A stretch of DNA of 64,000 nucleotides from Diphasiastrum complanatum. Taxonomy: Eukaryota; Streptophyta; Lycopodiopsida; Lycopodiales; Lycopodiaceae. Made by a program: the position numbers and the translations under genes. The stretch is taken from assembly GCA_029204225.1 (NCBI GenBank), contig CM055103.1, positions 5,764,852-5,828,851 on the forward strand, read 5' to 3'. The notes beneath the pieces were generated by a model. That model saw only the letters and a program-made list of their open reading frames with translations. It made no database searches and had not been told where the DNA came from. This document shows positions 10,284 to 21,743 of the stretch, in pieces (the first letter of the stretch is position 1; every line of letters starts with the position of its first letter).

Positions 10284-13242
10284 ATGCTTGTTGTGATCGC
10301 GATGATGGCTATGAACCCAGCTTACAATGCCAGCGATAGTCCTGCAGGGATGGCAAACACAAATGGAGGATCAGCATTACCCACAATATTAGTGCCTGAT
10401 AGGAATCTGGGCATCGACCAGGATGAGAGGCGTTTGAATCAGCTTGGATACAGGCAAGAGTATCGGAGGGTGATGAGCCCCTTCCAGCAATGGGCTTACA
10501 CTTTCTCCTACACAGCACCTCTGGGATTCATCACTGGCTATTATGGCTACATGTATTCCTATGGCGGCCCTGTCACAATCTTCTGGGGATTTCTTGCCAC
10601 CACACTTGGTACACTTTGCATGGCTTTTGCCATGGCTGAGGTGATCTCCGCCTTTCCCACCTTGGGGAGTGTTTACTACTGGGTGGCTCAGCTGGTGCCC
10701 AAGAAACAAGCTCCCATTGTTTCCTGGTTTGTGGGTTGGGTTTATTTGATCGGATCTTTCTGTGGGACTGCTCTTAATGAATACCTTCTTGCTCAGCTCA
10801 TTGCCACCATTTTTCTTCTGGCTACTGGGGGAGCGCAAGGTGGGGGGCACAGCATGTCCAACAAGGCGGTATGGTTTCTCGGTCTAAACCTTACAAAAAC
10901 AGCAGTTTCTCGTTTATGCTAAAGTCGCTAGTTGAATCAAATAAGAGAGCATTTTTCAATTAAAGAATATCTTGCTTGTCCTTTTTGTTGCTGTTGTCAT
11001 CAGCTTGCATAGTCATTCATATTCTGTTCAATTAAATATATTGGAACTTCGAATATTGCTGGTGAGATCAGCTAATATTAAGTCAAAGTATCCAGATCCA
11101 GATTTGCTTGAGCATCCATGATGTAGACGACGGTCAAGAGAAACTGAGAAAATTAATTTCTGAGAAAATGACTGTTGGTGCCAATTTGAGCGTTCCATTC
11201 TAGACTTATAGAAAACACTGGACTGGTGTTCCTGGAATGGTTGATCTAATTAATAGCCATATTTAAGCGAATGTGAAGACTAGCTCCTGCTTGCCTTGAA
11301 TTGATGGCCAATATTACCCATAGTGAACATTAACTTTAATTGAAATCCAAAATTATCCTTAGTGAATATTAACTTGCAACATTATTCGATATTACTGCAG
11401 TTTACGACAAGTTTTGATGCCTATTTTGTACTTGATTTGAAACAGGTGGCGGGAGTCACTGCAGCACTCTTTGTGTTGCATTTTTGTGTGTCTATTGTTA
11501 GCACCAAGTGGTTGGGCCACCTGAGCAGTATTGGGGCATGGTTTCAGATTCTGTCTATTGTTGTGATTGCAATCACATTATTGGCAATTTCCCCCAAGTA
11601 TCAGAGCGCAAGATTTTTATTTACGCATTTCGTCCACGCCCCAGATAAGGGCATCAAGAGTTCAGTTTTGGTAGTTTGTCTGGGTTTACCATATTTCCAA
11701 TCAATTTTGACAGGATTTGAGGTGGGTTCTCATGTGGTAGAGGAGGTCGTCACTGCAGCTACGGCAGGACCACGTGCCATGATTCGAAGTGTGTATGTCA
11801 CTGCTAGCACAGAATTTGTCCTACTTCTGGTCATGACCTTGTGCATCCAAGATCCTCAGAATCTGTTCAACAAACAGACTGCCACAGGTATAGGGGCCAA
11901 AGTTGTGAGTCAGTCATCAAAGTTCATTGTTTTTCCGGTACACTATATCTAGTAAAGATTTAATGCTTTGTTTCATATGTGATCTGACCCCTTTGAATTT
12001 TGACGCACAATGCTCATCAAGGTTGCATGGATTATCTTCTTTTATCACGAAAATGATATAATCAGCATTCCTGGTTGCAAAAATTAGTATAAATACTCAT
12101 TTTCTAGCATCCACAAATTTATTCCTCGATATGACTTATGGCATACATTAGTGCACACACACAGATCAATTATGCGGATATCGGCTAAGAACATGCTTAC
12201 CCAATTTCAATGTTTGCTGAATGTTATAAGTAGATTAATTTTAAATTGCATCCGAACGGGGTTCATCATAAAGCACAATTTTCCTTAATTATTGCTGAAA
12301 TACATCTATTTTCGTAAATATACCGTCTAATAAAATCATCATAATCTGCTATCTTTGACAAAATGCTGCTATAATAATTCCTGGAATTCAATTTTCAGGC
12401 GGAGGAAATGTTACAGCAGCTTCCCAAATCTTTTACGATTGTTTTCATGCGAAGTACAAGCATGGGACTGCTGGTGCAGTTGTTTTTACTGCTCTGGCTG
12501 GTGGCTCCTTATTCTTTGGCAACATCACCAACGTCACACTGACAGCCAGAATGGTAATCTATCTCTGACATTTTCCAAAAGTTGAGTCTTTCTATTGCAT
12601 TTGTATCCCAAGCTAGATCGTCACTTAATTACCTGCTGCATGTGGATCGTTCTGTATAAGATGTTCTATCTCTTGTTTACAATAGTTACTGGCGATGTAT
12701 GTTTTAACCTGACGCGATTCCTATTTTTTCAGGCATATGCAATGGCAAGGGATGAGGCTTTGCCTGGTTATAAATATTGGGGAAAGCTCACCAAAAGGGA
12801 GCGCATCCCGTTGATTGCTACCATCCTTACAGTCATTGGCTCCTTCATCAGCACGCTACCAGCTCTTGGCAGCAATGTTGCATTCACTGCCATCACTGCT
12901 ATGTCGACAATCACAGCCTATGTACCATACAGTGTGGTTTTAATATGTCGCCATGCATTCGTCGACAATAATTTCAAGCCAGGACCTTTCTCTCTAGGTC
13001 CATACGCAATCTGGATTGGGGGATGGGGAGCAACTTGGGGGTTGCTCATGTCACTCCTCTTCTGTTTCCCACCTTCATTTCCTGTCACTGCAACCACCTT
13101 AAACTATGCTTCTATCAGCATGGTGGGCTGCATGCTTGTGGGTGCAATCTACTGGGTTCTTGCTGGAAGAAAGAATTACCATGGCCCTCGCCGAACTATA
13201 GTTGAAACCACTGATGTGGAGAGGAGCACAACTTCTACATAG
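10284..13242 (+). CDS. BAT1-like amino acid permease (APC family), four exons
   Basis: An integral membrane amino acid transporter of the APC superfamily, most like plant BAT1 (bidirectional amino acid transporter)/GABA-permease-type proteins. Exons are 10284-10868, 11446-11887, 12399-12553 and 12733-13242. All introns (577, 511 and 179 bp) have GT..AG ends, and phases 0, 1 and 0 rejoin without a stop, giving 563 residues, slightly longer than Arabidopsis BAT1. The N-terminus has the family's 'LNQLGYRQEYRR' segment (51-62), then many hydrophobic helices. Signature 'MAEVISAFPTLGSVYYWVA' is at 117-135, 'TGFEVGSHVVEEV' falls in exon 2, and 'AYAMARDEALPG' opens exon 4. Start is uncertain: ATGs at 10284, 10302, 10305 and 10311 are in frame, and ATGGCT at 10305 has the best context. 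No defect was found, so the gene looks functional although transposon relics hem it in on both sides. Confidence 0.9.
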
Positions 13243-13255
13243 CACATCTAAAGCT

Positions 13256-13385
13256 TCTATACATCCATGTGGCTCTCCTATGTCTCTCAAATTTTTTTAA
13301 ATTTGGATTTATGTAAAGATATATATGCGCATCTATAAAGTTACTCATGTCAAGTGCAAAAAAGTGTTTAAAATACGGTGCATCT
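13256..13385 (+). repeat. Dispersed module copy at the 3' end of the permease gene
   Basis: Starts about 14 bp after the permease stop with 'atacatccatgtggctct' and runs to 'gtttaaaatacggtgc', matching 6885-7010. It therefore supplies the start of the gene's 3' UTR. It also cuts off the copia relic that follows: copia coding similarity ends at its right edge. Confidence 0.7.
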
Positions 13386-14250
13386 TTATTAATAGATTCT
13401 TTCCAGAGATCACAATCAGGCTAATTGAGTTCCTCTTGGACAGTCGTCGGTTCCTGAACAAGGTAGGCTGCAGACTCGTCGATATACCTGTTAGGTGGTC
13501 TGCTAGTTCTTGAAGATCTTCTAGGTAATAGAGGAAGTTGATCGTTTCAATCATATTGTAGTTGCTTAACTGCATCATGATCTTCTGATTTGTCATTGAT
13601 TCGTTGTTCGTTGGAAGTAGAAGGGCTTGGACCTTCAATAGGAATAGTTGCCTGCAAAACTAGAAAGTTCAATGCGTCAGGAGAATCTGATAGGTCGGCT
13701 ACATGGGGATTGCCCTTTCCTTTGAGGTCTTGAAACTGATCTTCGATGAAGATGACATCCCGGCTAGTGAATATCTTCGACTCGATGGGATCGAACAACT
13801 TGAGGCTTGATTTGAAGTAGTGTAGCTGATTAAAACACATTTGATACTCTGGAAGTCAAGTTTCTTTCTGAGATCATGAGGTATCTACACAAAATCAGTA
13901 CATCCACAAACTCGTAAGTTTGATAAAGAAGGTTTGGTATATGTCTAAACTTCAAATGGTATTTTGTCTGAGAGGCCTTTAATAGGACATCTATTCTGAA
14001 TATAGGTTGCTGTTGAAACAGCTTTAGCCCAGAAGGACATCGAAAGTGTCACATGTGATAACATGCACTTTGCCGATTCGACTAAGTTTCTGTTATTTCT
14101 CTCAGCAAGGCCATTTGACTGAGGCAAATAGGAGGTGATATACTGTTGCTCAATGCCATTGTTAAGGCAGTACTCCTTGAATTCATTGGAGATGTATTCT
14201 TCCCTGTTATCTGACCTCACCACTTTGATTTGCCAATTTGCTTCTCAGCA
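13386..14250 (-). pseudogene. Ty1/copia integrase relic
   Basis: From 14223 downward the frame reads integrase: 'VRSDNREEYISNEF' (an active-site Asp), 'QQYITSYLPQSNGLAERNNR' (the active-site Glu in GLAERNN) and 'ATYIQNRCP'. After a frameshift near 13945 it continues as the usual copia linker ('KLFDPIESKIFTSRDVIF'). Then comes a basic 'PRRSSRTSRPPNRY' stretch just ahead of where RT would start. RT itself is missing, cut by the repeat module at 13385. Several frameshifts and stops make it inactive. Confidence 0.82.
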
Positions 14251-14340
14251 TGCTCTTTGAATTGTCTGAATTTGATGAAAGCCTCTGATTTCTGTTTAAT
14301 AAAATAAACAATTGTTCATGCTCAAATCTATGATGATTCA

Positions 14341-15720
14341 GTGGGTTGGAAGAAGGCGAGACAACATCCCCTTTCCCATCAGCCTACTCAGAAAGACTTT
14401 CAATTTAAAAAGAAATTTTTAAAGTCAAAGAAAGAAGATAAAATTAAGAGTGAAGCTCCTCAGAAACGCCCATCGCTCATACAGCTCTTAAAACTAGACG
14501 ATTTTGAGAAAGCCAAACAAGAATGCTTGTCCTTTGTGTGCATGGGCAAGGGACACACAGTCAAACAGTGTCCCAAGGGGCCATTCACTAAAAAAGTGAA
14601 GAAAGATAAAAACAAGTTCATCTTGTTCAGAAGTAAGTATCCCAAGTGACTAGGCAGCTTCCGAGATAAAAGTGTTTCATGAAGACCATGAACATTGTTG
14701 CCAACTAGCTTCTGCAATGGTAGCAAGACCCTTCAGCTTTGGGCCGCATGACCTAGTACGTATGCATGGAAAAGTTGGCAACCAGTCAGTCAGAGTCATG
14801 GTTGATGATGGGGCAGCCCATAATTTCATCAACTACACCCTAGGTAAAAAACTTAGACTTCCAGAAACCTAGTCAGCACAGATACATAGTTTTATCAGCT
14901 AAGGATGAAGACAAAAATATCTGGGAAACTATGGTAAGTAATCTAAATCTTGGTGTTCAGGGGTATCACGATGACATAAACTTTCAGATAATGCACCTGA
15001 ATCACACAAACATTGTTCTCGAAAGAGATTGGCTCTACAGTCTAGGACCTTCCCTCCACAGAAATTATTAGGAGAATACCCTCAGCTTTCAGCATAAAGG
15101 CCAAGAGATACAGTTGCATGGGGAGCATGATGTCTCCAACAGCCCTATGGTCTGTAGTTCAGAGCTCTGTCAACTAATTGGAGACAATGACCATCAAGTA
15201 TTCTTTATTCCAGAAGTTTCTATTTCTAGAATAAGTAAACTAAAAACTTTATTGTCTAAATTTAAAGATATTTTTCTTGAAGATTTACTGCATGGTTTAT
15301 CACCTAGCAAAGATGTAGATTATGTAATAAACCTAGTACTAGGTACAACACCTGTTTCTAAACCTCCGTATCGGGTCAGCCAATGGGCCTCACCAGTTCT
15401 ATTGGTGAAAAAGAAAGAGGGGTCTATGCGTCTTTGCATAGATTACAGAGCCCTCAATAAAGTCACAATTAAGAATAAGTACCCAATGCCTCGGGCAAAC
15501 AAGTTATTTGATCAACTTGATGGGGCTAAGTTTTTCAGTAAAATTGACCTTAGATCGGGATATCATCAAGTCCGTATAAAAACGGAAGATGTCCCGAAAA
15601 TAGCTTTTAGGACTCGTCATGGTCATTATGAGTTTAAGGTGATGTCATTTGGGCTCACAAATGCTCCAGCTACTTTTATGACTTTGATGAATAGTGTCCT
15701 CAGACCATACTTGGGTAAAT
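14341..15720 (+). pseudogene. Ty3/gypsy gag end, protease and first half of RT
   Basis: Lysine-rich gag end with a zinc-knuckle-like 'CMGKGHTVKQC' near 14541: the last three ligands of CX2CX4HX4C are present, but the first Cys position is Ser. Then protease ('RVMVDDGAAHNFIN' in place of the usual DSG; 'IVLERDWLYSLGP'), a short linker, and RT: '[20 protein letters not shown]', '[15 protein letters not shown]' with the first catalytic Asp, and '[13 protein letters not shown]'. About 30 residues usual between 'PPYR' and 'SPVL' are deleted. RT stops just before YxDD, where an LTR-like block begins at 15721. Frameshifts separate gag, protease and RT. Confidence 0.88.
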
Positions 15721-16718
15721 TGTGAAGGATTTCAGATCATTCAAGATCCAATCCATGTCCCTGATCTTTGGTTACAATAAGGAGGAAACCAACAATCCTA
15801 CCAATGTAGAAAAATCAGCATCTACATACAAAATGAGATGCAAACTCTAAGAGAACTTGATCAAACATGAACCAAAACATAAAATATGTTTGATTTTCGT
15901 ACAATTACAGTACGCTACTATATTTCACACACGTGGATCCAAAAATAACAAAATATGAGCATTTTACACACACAATTGCAAGATATCATCAAGAGAGTGC
16001 ACCAATGAGTAGTAATCCTTTGAGTTGATGAAGAGATGTGAGATCCATGCCTTGGATCTTCCCAAGAACCAATCTTCCATTGCTCTTTCCTTCATAATAC
16101 TCCCTCTTAATGATTTCATCATAAGAAATAGAAACCTCAAAAACATTAGAAGCCATGAAAAAAATGATTAGTACCTTCAACATAAGGATGATTGAAGTAC
16201 TCTCTTTTTTCAAACAAGAACTTCTACTCAATGTTCTAGGTAATGACTCATATGATAATGATTCTTCCTCACTATCATTCACAATGACATCATTCAAAGT
16301 ACATCCTACTTTGAACTCTTCACATACTTCTCTTCTCCTTAACTTGTGACTATCTCCCTCACCAAGTCTCTTGATAGAACCATTTGATCTACTCTCTTTA
16401 TGAAGACATGTGACTCTACTTGCTGGAAAAATGTATTTCATGGACTCATCACAAAATAATGTAGAAGGACCATCTCCTTCATGAATGCACCTAGCAACAT
16501 CTTTTTCCATATGATCAAAGAAATCATTAGCAACAATCTTTTCCAAGGAAAAACCTTCACCTTCATTGATGAAGTTAGCTCTTTCCTTACCTTTTGCATG
16601 CTTGCACTTGCCATGAAGAACCATTGAAACACCATCATTATCCTCAAGACTAGCCAAGTTAGCAGAAAGATGAACATCTCCAAGAAGCATATTAGATTTT
16701 GACTATCTCATTGACACA
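15721..16718 (-). mobile_element. LTR-like block inserted in gypsy RT
   Basis: The plus-strand left end TGTGAAGGAT and the next ~290 bp match the 3' end of the copia LTR at 2845-3122. On the minus strand the block could start TGTGTCAATG at 16718 and end TTCACA at 15721. The rest (16013-16718) does not match the 2.8-kb LTR and holds a 233-codon ORF. I see no clear target-site duplication ('taaat' left, 'tatag' right). It may be a solo LTR of a related subfamily or a composite. Confidence 0.5.
15989..16690 (-). CDS. Unidentified ORF, 233 codons, in the LTR-like block
   Basis: Starts ATG at 16690 and ends in the LTR-end segment shared with the copia LTR. The product is charged and soluble-looking, rich in Glu, Lys and Ser. 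It has a Cys/His-containing patch ('GKCKHAKGKERANFI', later 'VTCLHKES'), an acidic 'NDSEEESLSYES' region and a short hydrophobic run ('ILMLKVLIIFFMA') around residues 170-182. I recognise no retroviral or host domain. Its length in AT-rich, otherwise broken DNA is unusual, but it may be an accessory ORF of a retroelement or chance. No neighbouring gene suggests a role. Confidence 0.35.
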   Translation of the reverse strand: MLLGDVHLSANLASLEDNDGVSMVLHGKCKHAKGKERANFINEGEGFSLEKIVANDFFDHMEKDVARCIHEGDGPSTLFCDESMKYIFPASRVTCLHKESRSNGSIKRLGEGDSHKLRRREVCEEFKVGCTLNDVIVNDSEEESLSYESLPRTLSRSSCLKKESTSIILMLKVLIIFFMASNVFEVSISYDEIIKREYYEGKSNGRLVLGKIQGMDLTSLHQLKGLLLIGALS

Positions 16719-17419
16719 TATAGCCTGCTGTACAATCCACTGTTGCAAGAGCTTGATTCCAATTGACAATGTCAGAGTGAGTCGCCAGTGTCTCGTTCGT
16801 TGGCGGCCTGATGCTCCTCTTACAATGCCATGTTCTGCTACTTTAGATTCTGTGTTCTAGCATACTGTTCTATTGAATTAAACTATACTTATGTCCCACG
16901 AGGTGAGATTACAAGATAGATTAACAAAACATTACAAGAGTGGTTTATGCTAATCTATTGGTTAGTCGTCCCTCTAGTAATGTCACTTTGGAGCATGATA
17001 GTACAATGCCTTCACGCTCGTCGAGCTACAATTCGGTAACTCAATTTGTCCGACTTTTGGTTTTGCACGAGATCCATCTTCAACATTTTGGGTACTTCAA
17101 CTTCGGTATAAATGGAGAGTGGAAAACACTAGGTAATATGAGCACTTTGAATGATTTGAAATTAAAAAAATTTCTAATAAACTTTTGAACGATCAAATTT
17201 GAAGAACCAATGCATCTTAAATGAAAATTTATATAATACACTTCTAAACTGTATAAACAAAATGCTTCTTAAGAATAGTTACATTCACGTTCTTTTATGG
17301 TCAAATATGGAATTAGATTCTAACAAATTTGATGGAAGAATCATGATTCAGATTTTGGTTCATACTTGGATCAATAGGAGAGGGCAACATGCATGGTTGA
17401 GTAGATGCTTGAAGCAAAT
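16719..17419 (+). other. Diverged sequence inside the gypsy relic
   Basis: Lies where RT end, RNase H and integrase core would be expected, but only scattered short open frames are visible (16940-17188, 17199-17441) and none gives a recognisable motif. It is probably decayed pol plus foreign sequence. Confidence 0.35.
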
Positions 17420-18108
17420 GTTTCATATGGCACTCTCCTAGGGTGAAGTACATATCCTTGATTGAGTTTTCATATAGTAGTAGTAACCATTCGGCTATCG
17501 GTTATAGCCCGGCCATGCTTATGTATGATTTTGAACCTACATCGCCACTTCAGTTAAAACTTGATCCATCAAGTTTCAAAAAGTAGCCGATTTCTTGTAC
17601 GACATGCAAAAAATGCTACATATAGCATGCAAGAATGTCCAAAGTGCCCAGGGTAGGGACATACATTATGCTAATCTAAAAAGGTCATCTCGAGACTTTC
17701 AAGTGGGGGATTGGGTGTATTTATGAATCCCAAAGGATTCTAACGTAATGTGTATCGGCAAGCATTGCAAATTGTCTGCTAGATATAGTGTCAAATCTTG
17801 AAAAAGATTGGATCCTGGGCTTACCAATTGGACCTCTCAGAAGCAACGCAAGTGCACTGGGTTTTTCATGTAAGTCGACTTAAGAACATCTTGGTTTTGG
17901 AGACCGATTGGACCTGTTAGATGAATTCTCAGGTGTGGCTCGACTTGACCTCGAAAAGATCTTGGATACCAAAACTAAATGATTCAGCTTCTAGTTTGAT
18001 GGAAGGGCCGCACAGGTGATGATGATTCCCGAAAATAGGAAGGCAGCCTGAAAAGAAATTTTCCTAACGATAAGTTCTGAGGCCAAAACTTGAATAAGGG
18101 GAGAAGAA
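17420..18108 (+). pseudogene. Gypsy integrase C-terminal relic with polypurine tract
   Basis: Broken frames read 'NHSAIGYSPAMLMYDFEP' (end of the integrase core), 'DFLYDMQKMLHIACKN', 'SSRDFQVGDWVYL' (the GPY-like region) and 'WAYQLDLSEATQVHW' / 'FHVSRLKN' (the usual end of chromoviral-like pol). Many stops and frameshifts are present. At 18098-18108 'ggggagaagaa' forms a polypurine tract directly before TG at 18109. With 14341-15720 this may be one gypsy element split by the 15.7-16.7 kb block. Confidence 0.8.
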
Positions 18109-18500
18109 TGCCATGCCCACGATTGATCTCGGATTATTATTCGATTAGTAGGTCAGTAGGCCTACCTCGACCTGTAATTTAATTGTGATTATGAGATGTT
18201 TGGGGCCCTTATGGAAATAAGGTCATAATTAAAGGTTGGAGGCCTAAACTCAAGATGGTGGAATTTTTATGGGTCTGTCAGTGACTCATAGGGAAACTGG
18301 ATCATCCATCTACATCTCTCTCTAAATAGTCTTCAATTTCTCTTTCTAGTCTCCAAGTAATCTCGTAAGGTGATGACTCCAGGTTGAGATCGTTTTCTTT
18401 CAAAAACAATGAAGACAACAGATTACAATGAATATGTTGAGGAGGATTTAGGGTTGAAAATTGCAATGATTTCCCACTCGAGTGATTGAGCAATATGTTT
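18109..18500 (+). mobile_element. Start of a gypsy 3' LTR, right end undefined
   Basis: TGCCATGCCC follows the polypurine tract at the point where an LTR must begin. Similarity to the other LTRs in the window is not visible, and I cannot place its end. No TATA box is obvious. Confidence 0.45.
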
Positions 18501-20416
18501 CATGTGATTTATCCCTTCAATGTGAAGGAAATAGCCACAAAATGTTTTTTTTTTCTTCAACGATTTTGGATTCAAAAATGCGTTCCTAGAAATGTTTTTT
18601 TTCGTAGTTTTGAGAAACATTTCCCCCCGGGAAACGTAGCCCCCTCGAGAAACGAGAAAAAACGAGGAAATGATACACATCATATGACATATAATTCAAA
18701 ATCTAGATACTATAGAAAATTCTTGTAGCAAAACTTCTGAGAAAACACCTAGCTTATTGTCCAACGATCCCGTTTTCTGAGTCCAACAACACAAATTTAG
18801 CTTGCAATTGAACAAATGTTTTAGAAATCTATGAACCAAAAAACAATTTGCTAATTGGCATATGTGACGGCTTGAGCCTGTTGCATGAATAAATTTGCAG
18901 GCCTCCATACTTGTGTGCCTCTCTTATGAGGCTTTGATTTTATCTTGCATTTTCATGGAATGTCAATAGTTAATAAGATGTTTGACCTGTGTTTCAATTT
19001 TAAATAATTATATCTTCATCATGCTGCAACCTTTCAAAAAACTAGAAAGCAATAATGTAGAAATAAATAAATTTACGGAAAAGAGTCAAAAGTAGCCCTA
19101 AAATTTCAAAATCTAACAATAAGTCGGGCAACACAAAATGCAAGCAAAAAATAATTCAATAATGTGAAAAACTTTCAATGATCTACGACATATGTTCTAG
19201 CTTTGGACATCCCAAGAAATTGGAAAGAAAAAAAAAATCTCCTAATGTAACCAAAATGGGAGTACACATTTGTAGGAATGAGACATCAACAAAAAAATAG
19301 AAAAGAATGAGAATTTGAAAGTGTGTCAAATTTGTCTCAACAAGATATAGGAGTCACCCAATAGTGCAGGGAAATTTATCAAGTAGCAAGCCTCAATGAA
19401 GATGGAGACAATAGTCTACCAATGTAGGACTAAAGATGTGTCCAACTTGCTTTGAAAGATGCAATTTTTGTCCACATGTGAATTGTACCTTGATGTGACA
19501 TAGCAACATCTAATTGTCACATTGTCTTTAATCATGTAGCAAATAAATGTCAATATCAAGTACAAGAAATAAAGAACCCTAAACTAGAGGACAAATCCTT
19601 TACAAGCAATTGATGTTTTGGAAGAGGATTTATCGAGTCTTGAACTAAGTACTTTAGTTGTGCTTGGTAGAATATTAATAAAAAATACTCTTGATCTTTG
19701 GTCTTGAACAAACAGAATTTGGAGAGTAGTTAAATAGATGGTTGCTATGTGAACAAACAGAATTTGGAGAGTATTTAAATAGATGGTTCATATGTGAACA
19801 AACAGAATTTGGAGAGTAGTTAAATGCTCAAAAGCATCTGAATCTCAAATGTTGCAAGTGAAATATAGTACATACAATAACCACAATCTTAGAATATAAC
19901 AAAGAAATTGTAGTGGACTCGCCATAGCAACCATGTTGGAAAATATAGTGTTTGATATTTGACAAGACACTGCCCTGTAAATAACAGACCAACTATCACC
20001 TTGTGATGAATATCAGATCCAAGAAATTATCTTCCAAGACAATCTTGCTTTTTCCTTCGCAAAGAACAATCAATTCCAAAACAACCCAATAATCTTTCTG
20101 TTATGAGATCTCTGATTGCCAAGAGTGATACACTACCAAAAGGAAGCTTCGATTTAAATGGTTGTCAGGCCTAATAATGTGTCACCTAGCTGTTTCAAAG
20201 AAAACAGAGATTAATTACTTGATTATAAACTGTTTCTATCCCTCACTTAATACACTTAACACCATGCTCTCAAACATTACAGAGCATTAGAATGAATTTC
20301 TTAGTGTTATTTGTTTCTTTTTTCAGCTCAAAACATTGGTGTGAGCTTGAGAGCAGATAAAGATCCATAGTCTCGACTCTTTGAATAGTCCAGAGTTCTT
20401 TCACAGTTTGAACTTC
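18501..20416. other. Non-coding; short tandem repeat at 19706-19828
   Basis: AT-rich with no family-like ORF. 'gaacaaacagaatttggaga' heads each unit of a ~46-bp tandem repeat present about 2.6 times (19706-19828). An oligo(T)/G-rich patch with 'tttccccccggg' lies near 18615. The last ~100 bp before 20417 are the 3' flank of the membrane protein gene. Confidence 0.45.
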
Positions 20417-20917
20417 TCAGTAACCTTCCTTCAAGCTTTTGTCTTGTAGTAATATGTCGTTCTTGATCTTGCCTTCGTACTCTCCATTTGCTAAGGCTTG
20501 ATCCTCTACTGGATCGCAATCACAAGCTCCCACCAAGTCCGTACCATTTCTGAGTGCGAAGAGATTTTTCAACTGGTCCTCGAGATACTCATTCACTCTG
20601 ATCTGCCTCTCTGACTCGAATCCTTCCCTCGCCCACCGCAGGCACCCCTCCTCCTCCTCCTCTTCGGATTTGCGCTCCATGTACCTGCTTCCGGATCTGG
20701 AACGCCGTCTTCTTCTGCGATTCCGGCTCCGCTGCCCCGCTCTCATCAGCCTCGCCATGCTGCAGCCGCAGACGAGGATGCAAATGAGAAACGGCAGAAG
20801 CAAAAGCACAATTGGCAGCAAAGGCGTGATAAATAGAAGCAGAATTATGAATGCTATGAGGGGATGATGCTTCATCAAATTCGAGGTGAAATCCGCCATC
20901 GCTATCGCCATCGCCAT
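20417..20917 (-). CDS. Small basic membrane protein, unidentified
   Basis: 166 residues, starting at an ATG in strong plant context (accATGGCG). An upstream in-frame extension to 21175 runs through the apparent promoter and 5' UTR and was not used. The N-terminus is Met/Ala-rich. A long hydrophobic stretch (about residues 19-51, 'LIAFIILLLFITPLLPIVLL') could form one or two membrane segments. Next come an Arg-rich block (63-74), an acidic run of Glu (84-90) and a hydrophilic tail with Cys pair 'ACDCDP'. The layout suggests a membrane-anchored protein with its tail in the cytosol. The gene is GC-rich against an AT-rich background and unbroken, so it is probably a host gene. I do not recognise the family. 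Confidence 0.65.
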   Translation of the reverse strand: MAMAIAMADFTSNLMKHHPLIAFIILLLFITPLLPIVLLLLPFLICILVCGCSMARLMRAGQRSRNRRRRRRSRSGSRYMERKSEEEEEEGCLRWAREGFESERQIRVNEYLEDQLKNLFALRNGTDLVGACDCDPVEDQALANGEYEGKIKNDILLQDKSLKEGY

Positions 20918-21001
20918 GGTAGCTGCATTCCATTCGAAGCTCTCTCTTTCCGTCTCTCTCCCTCGCCTTGCTTTTTCTGTAAGCTTTGCTTTGCTTTTTT
21001 T

Positions 21002-21042
21002 ATTGGGCCCTTCTCTCTCTAGGCTTGGCTTTAATACAGTTA
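21002..21042 (-). promoter_or_regulatory. Probable core promoter of the membrane protein gene
   Basis: On the minus strand a TATA-like 'TGTATTAAAG' (plus 21029-21038) lies about 110 bp upstream of the ATG. It is followed by a GGGCCC/TGGGCC site II-type motif (21004-21010) and a CT/GA-rich leader down to the ATG. Spacing and order suit a plant promoter plus 5' UTR. Confidence 0.45.
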
Positions 21043-21060
21043 TGAAGGGATGGGGTTGGA

Positions 21061-21743
21061 TCCCGTTAACCGGCACCACAGACGTACACGTGTCTACCTT
21101 GTCAGCACCAATATTATTTTGGCTTATGCCACGTGCCCGCCAAAGTTTCTCACGGTGGCAGGCTTCATTACCCACAAGTTATCGTCCTCCAAACATCTTA
21201 AAAGCCCATGGGACAGTGTTCAGGAAATCTTTTTGAGGTTTCCTTCCAAAAACCGATATGTGAAAAAGTTCGTCGGCCTCTATTGAATGACAAGGTCTTA
21301 CTTGCCTGTTTTTCGTTATAAAACCCAAGATTTATGACATAAAAAATCCTGTACAATTTTTGCCATGCCGATTTTTGAAAAAAGATGCCGGTTCCATTCT
21401 TGAACTATGCCGGCTTCGCGAACACTGCCCATGGGCATCATGACGTCTTAGGTATGGAAATTCTTGATTGTGACCAGGCTTCTCCAACTAATGTCACAAA
21501 GAGAATTCTTAGCAATTACTTGTTGGCCTTGTCTTGCAAACGCTATCGATACTATGTGTTACTACTCGGAAAACCTCATTTGAGTTATCCTCAGAAAACT
21601 TGCATATTAAAGAGCCTCTCAGTTTTTTGAACACTTTTACTCATAAAAAGGTATATATTCTCGTATAAAAAATTGTCAAATATTTTATGACATCGGTTTT
21701 TGAGAAAACTTGCTAGTTCCATTCCTATACTCCTACCAAACGA
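21061..21743. other. No gene recognised
   Basis: Mixed composition, with open frames at 21050-21286 and 21385-21630 that show no family motif. It may contain decayed N-terminal sequence of the endonuclease relic that follows. Confidence 0.35.

Noticed and set aside
10309-10850. Antisense ORFs of 69 and 153 codons over permease exon 1
   Set aside because: Shadows of a real, motif-bearing exon in the other strand.
20417-21175. 252-codon version of the membrane protein
   Set aside because: The upstream extension reads through the TATA-like and CT-rich leader; the ATG at 20917 has much better context.
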